A stretch of 64,000 nt of DNA, taken from contig NZ_QTKT01000011.1 of NCBI RefSeq assembly GCF_018424605.1, positions 54,022-118,021 on the forward strand, in the 5' to 3' direction. Position 1 is the first letter of the stretch; every line of letters starts with the position of its first letter. Of the stretch, positions 61,757 to 64,000 are shown one piece after another. The notes below the pieces were generated by a model. That model saw only the letters and a list, made by a program, of their open reading frames with translations, did no database searches and had not been told where the DNA came from. This DNA is from Marinobacter lipolyticus (lineage in GTDB: Bacteria; Pseudomonadota; Gammaproteobacteria; Pseudomonadales; Oleiphilaceae). The position numbers and the translations under genes were made by a program.

Positions 61757-62761
61757 ATGAACTATCGTAACTCGCTACTGGCGCTGGCCGTCGCTTCCGG
61801 TCTCAGCGCCGCCCCGGCCACCCACGCCCTCGAACTCGGCACCTTCAAAGACACCAACTTCAGCATTGGTGGCTATTTCAAAGCCGAAGGCCTTTATGAA
61901 AAAGTCGATGGCGGTGATTCCCGCATCTTCGGCCGTTCCAACGAAACCCGCGTCAACCTGAAGGCGATCACCCAGCAACACGGCCATACCATCGTCGGTT
62001 TCGTGGAAGGGGATTTCTACGGCGGCACCTATCCCGGTGAGAACAGCGATCTTCGCCTGCGCCATGCGTTCATCAAAGTCGATCAGACCACCGTGGGACA
62101 GACCTGGACCGGCCAGTTCTGGGCCGTCGCCTACCACGATTACCTGGATTTCCTCGGCGGCCCGCGGGGCACGCTGGGCGGGTTCAACTTCCGCACCAAC
62201 CTGGTCAGCCACGAGGTAGCGGGTTTCCGCTTCACCGCTCAGGACCCGGTCAATAACGACGCCGACACACCGGATCTCGCCATCAACTACAACCTCAACC
62301 TCGACGGCGGCCACCGTGTGATCCTTACCGCCTCAGGACGCGAGGTGGAAAACGGTGACTTTGTGGGTGGCGGCGCCATCGGTTCGAAATTCATGATCGG
62401 CCCCCACAGCTTCAACCTCAACGCTCATTACGGTGAGGGCCTGGGCGCGTTCACCGGGGTTGGCGTCAACAACAGCCTGGCCTCCCCGGATGTTGAAGAT
62501 GGCGATGCCGTCAGCCAGGCCGGTGTGGATGTCGGCTTCCGCTACGTTATTAACAGCGAATGGCGCGCGAACGTCGCCTACACCGCCGTTGAGGTGGACG
62601 ACAACGCCGACACCAACTACGAAGCGCACCGCGCCAACCTGATTCACGCCGTCACACCGGACCTGGACGTGGGTGTGGAATGGCGCAAGTACAACCTCGC
62701 CTTCGGCCCGTTGCTGCCGGAAGGCCAGCAGGTTGAGGTGATGGCCAAATACAAATTCTGA
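61757..62761 (+). CDS. DcaP-like outer-membrane porin
   Basis: A 334-residue beta-barrel porin with a signal peptide (to about residue 24, THA). NFSIGGYFKAEGLYEKV at the start, ETRVNLKAI, FVEGDFYGGTY, LRLRHAFIKV and the VGQTWTGQFW loop resemble DcaP-type trimeric porins, which pass dicarboxylates and aromatic acids. It ends in a terminal Phe (MAKYKF), the usual outer-membrane assembly signal. The gene is monocistronic, with a BenR-type operator upstream and a strong terminator downstream. Confidence 0.88.
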   Translation: MNYRNSLLALAVASGLSAAPATHALELGTFKDTNFSIGGYFKAEGLYEKVDGGDSRIFGRSNETRVNLKAITQQHGHTIVGFVEGDFYGGTYPGENSDLRLRHAFIKVDQTTVGQTWTGQFWAVAYHDYLDFLGGPRGTLGGFNFRTNLVSHEVAGFRFTAQDPVNNDADTPDLAINYNLNLDGGHRVILTASGREVENGDFVGGGAIGSKFMIGPHSFNLNAHYGEGLGAFTGVGVNNSLASPDVEDGDAVSQAGVDVGFRYVINSEWRANVAYTAVEVDDNADTNYEAHRANLIHAVTPDLDVGVEWRKYNLAFGPLLPEGQQVEVMAKYKF

Positions 62762-62799
62762 TCCGGGCTGCCAGAATTGGTATCCTTGCCAGCAATCGT

Positions 62800-62837
62800 A
62801 AAAGCAGGTGCCCGGGAGCCAACGGGCGCCTGCTTTT
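62800..62837 (+). terminator. Terminator after the porin gene
   Basis: A 15-bp stem (AAAAGCAGGTGCCCG / CGGGCGCCTGCTTTT, one G-T pair) with an 8-base loop and a closing T-run lies 38 bases after the porin stop. Confidence 0.85.
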
Positions 62838-62881
62838 CACTGACGTCCCACGGCATCGGTCATTCGAGAACGGACACGCCC

Positions 62882-63676
62882 ATGACAGAAGAAAGCCCGA
62901 AGCGACAGGGCATCGGATCGCTGGAGATCGGTCTGCATATCCTCAATTACATTTCCACGGCGGCGAAACCGCCCACCCTCAAAGAGCTGTCCGGCGCGCT
63001 GGACCTGTCCCCCAGCCGTGCCCACAAATACCTGGTGAGTCTGCTCAGGGAAGGTTACATCAATCAGGTGAACCAGACCCAGTACACCCTGGGAAACTCG
63101 AGCCTTACCCTCGGCATCTCGGCGCTGCGGCGGATCAACCCCATCCAGCTGTCCTACGAGGCGGTGGACCGCCTCAACGAGGAGACCGATAAAACCGTGT
63201 CGGTCACCGTCTGGAACGGCAATGGCCCGCTGGTGATCAAATGGCTCGATTCCAGCCAGCCCATATCGGTCAACGTGCGTCTTGGCGCCGAACTGTCGCC
63301 GCTGAACTCCGCGGCCGGCCGCATCTATCTGGCCCACCTGCCCGCCAGTCGTCGCAAACAGCTGGTGGATCAGTTCTACAAGAACTCCCGCACCCTGCCC
63401 AAAAAAGAGGGCCGACCGGTGACCCGGGAAGAACTTCCGGCCCATCTGGAGGTCATCCGGCGCAACAACTATTGCGCGTTTTTCGGCGACTACCTGCCGG
63501 AAATCAATGTGCTGAGCATGCCGGTATTCGACATTAACGGCAGCATCGTCACCGTGATCACCCTGCTTGGCCTTGAACGGGACACCGACATCAGCGAGGG
63601 TTCATCGCTGTTCGAGAAAGTCAGGGCGTGCAGTGACCGCGTCACACAACAGATCTGCGGCCTGCAAAGGGACTGA
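62882..63676 (+). CDS. IclR-family regulator of unknown target
   Basis: A 264-residue IclR regulator. The HTH domain (about 10-75, GSLEIGLHILNYISTAAKPPTLKELSGALDLSPSRAHKYLVSLL) and the effector domain (about 85-260) are complete. It is not of the PcaR subgroup, as the recognition helix differs clearly. Neighbours suggest a role in aromatic acid or porin control. The ATG at 62882 has only a weak ribosome site. It converges on the AraC-type gene with nine bases between stops. Confidence 0.82.
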   Translation: MTEESPKRQGIGSLEIGLHILNYISTAAKPPTLKELSGALDLSPSRAHKYLVSLLREGYINQVNQTQYTLGNSSLTLGISALRRINPIQLSYEAVDRLNEETDKTVSVTVWNGNGPLVIKWLDSSQPISVNVRLGAELSPLNSAAGRIYLAHLPASRRKQLVDQFYKNSRTLPKKEGRPVTREELPAHLEVIRRNNYCAFFGDYLPEINVLSMPVFDINGSIVTVITLLGLERDTDISEGSSLFEKVRACSDRVTQQICGLQRD

Positions 63677-63685
63677 AGGTGCCGG

Positions 63686-64000
63686 TTAGCTGGTCATCTT
63701 CATGGTTTCGGAGGGCAGCTCACCGAAGGTTTTACGGTAGTCCGAAGAGAACCGGCCCAGGTGGCTGAAGCCATAATCCAGCGCAATTTCCGTGACGTTC
63801 CGGCATCGCCCCTCAAGCAGATCCTCCCGCAGCTTGCGCAGCTTGAGTTGCTTGATATAACACCGGGGCGTGGTCGAGAAGGTTTTCGAGAACGCGTTAT
63901 AGATCGAACGTACGCTCATGTTGGACACTGATGACAGCGTCTCCATGTCGATGTTGTCACGGACATTCTGTTCGATGTACCCGAGCATCCGGTTCAGGGC
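63686..64000 (-). CDS. benR: AraC/XylS-family regulator, BenR-like (C-terminal part)
   Basis: The last 104 residues of an AraC-type activator; the start lies beyond the right edge. Both HTH units are present: METLSSVSNMSVRSIYNAFSKTFSTTP and VTEIALDYGFSHLGRFSSDYRKTFGELP. The phrase ALDYGFSHLGRFSSDYRKTFGELPSETMK is nearly that of BenR/XylS. BenR binds benzoate and activates ben genes. The three operators of XylS type in this window are its likely targets. Its position 16 kb from benA is unusual. Confidence 0.82.
   Translation of the reverse strand, partial: ALNRMLGYIEQNVRDNIDMETLSSVSNMSVRSIYNAFSKTFSTTPRCYIKQLKLRKLREDLLEGRCRNVTEIALDYGFSHLGRFSSDYRKTFGELPSETMKMTS

Overview
The window is high-GC chromosomal DNA from an aerobic, halotolerant gammaproteobacterium. 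It carries an ectoine TRAP transporter of the Halomonas elongata TeaABCD type, a Pseudomonas-like pel exopolysaccharide operon, and a ben/cat/CatIJ aromatic pathway. A Marinobacter- or Halomonas-like host fits best; no rRNA or other phylogenetic marker is present, so this is inference. Coding density is high and no gap exceeds about 240 bases. I see no tRNA, rRNA, CRISPR array, prophage or insertion sequence.

Layout: 1-5.4 kb holds housekeeping and unassigned genes (orphan ParA, crotonase, Nmad3-like protein, phosphoesterase, luciferase-like oxidoreductase, small hydrolase, META lipoprotein). 5.5-9.0 kb is teaABCD. 9.1-14.6 kb has an anchored beta-helix protein, an AGCS sodium:amino acid symporter and a diguanylate cyclase. 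14.7-18.5 kb is potABCD on the minus strand. 18.6-21.5 kb has an orphan DctP protein beside a chemoreceptor with a sigma-28 promoter. 21.7-25.7 kb has a SixA-CHAD fusion, a DCC-family protein, ychJ-rarD-DUF3565 and a membrane protein. 25.9-37.8 kb is a complete pelABCDEFG operon. 37.9-41.2 kb has two hotdog thioesterases, an RNase J-like enzyme and a DJ-1-family protein.

41.2-64 kb is an aromatic-acid island. On the minus strand, catB-catC-catA-benA-benB-benC-benD-benK-benE convert benzoate through catechol and muconate to beta-ketoadipate enol-lactone, with transporters; catR is divergent. On the plus strand, catI-catJ-pcaF-pcaD finish the route to succinyl-CoA and acetyl-CoA, with an IclR-type PcaR divergent. 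Then follow a chemoreceptor lacking a sensor domain, a five-gene LivKHMGF-type ABC importer, a DcaP-like porin, a second IclR regulator and the 3' part of a BenR/XylS-type AraC regulator.

The main novel signal is regulatory. Three matches to the XylS/BenR operator (TNCA-N6-GGNYA twice at 21-bp pitch) lie at nearly the same distance before the chemoreceptor, the ABC importer and the porin, each followed 22 nt later by a -10-like hexamer. None was found before benA. Three GTTCG-N5-CGAAC-type operators lie between pcaR and catI, and AANAANAA (Hfq/Crc-type) motifs sit just before the ribosome binding sites of benA, catA, benK, the importer binding protein and the porin. Together they suggest one circuit coupling taxis, outer-membrane entry, uptake and catabolism of aromatic acids, with carbon-source repression on top.
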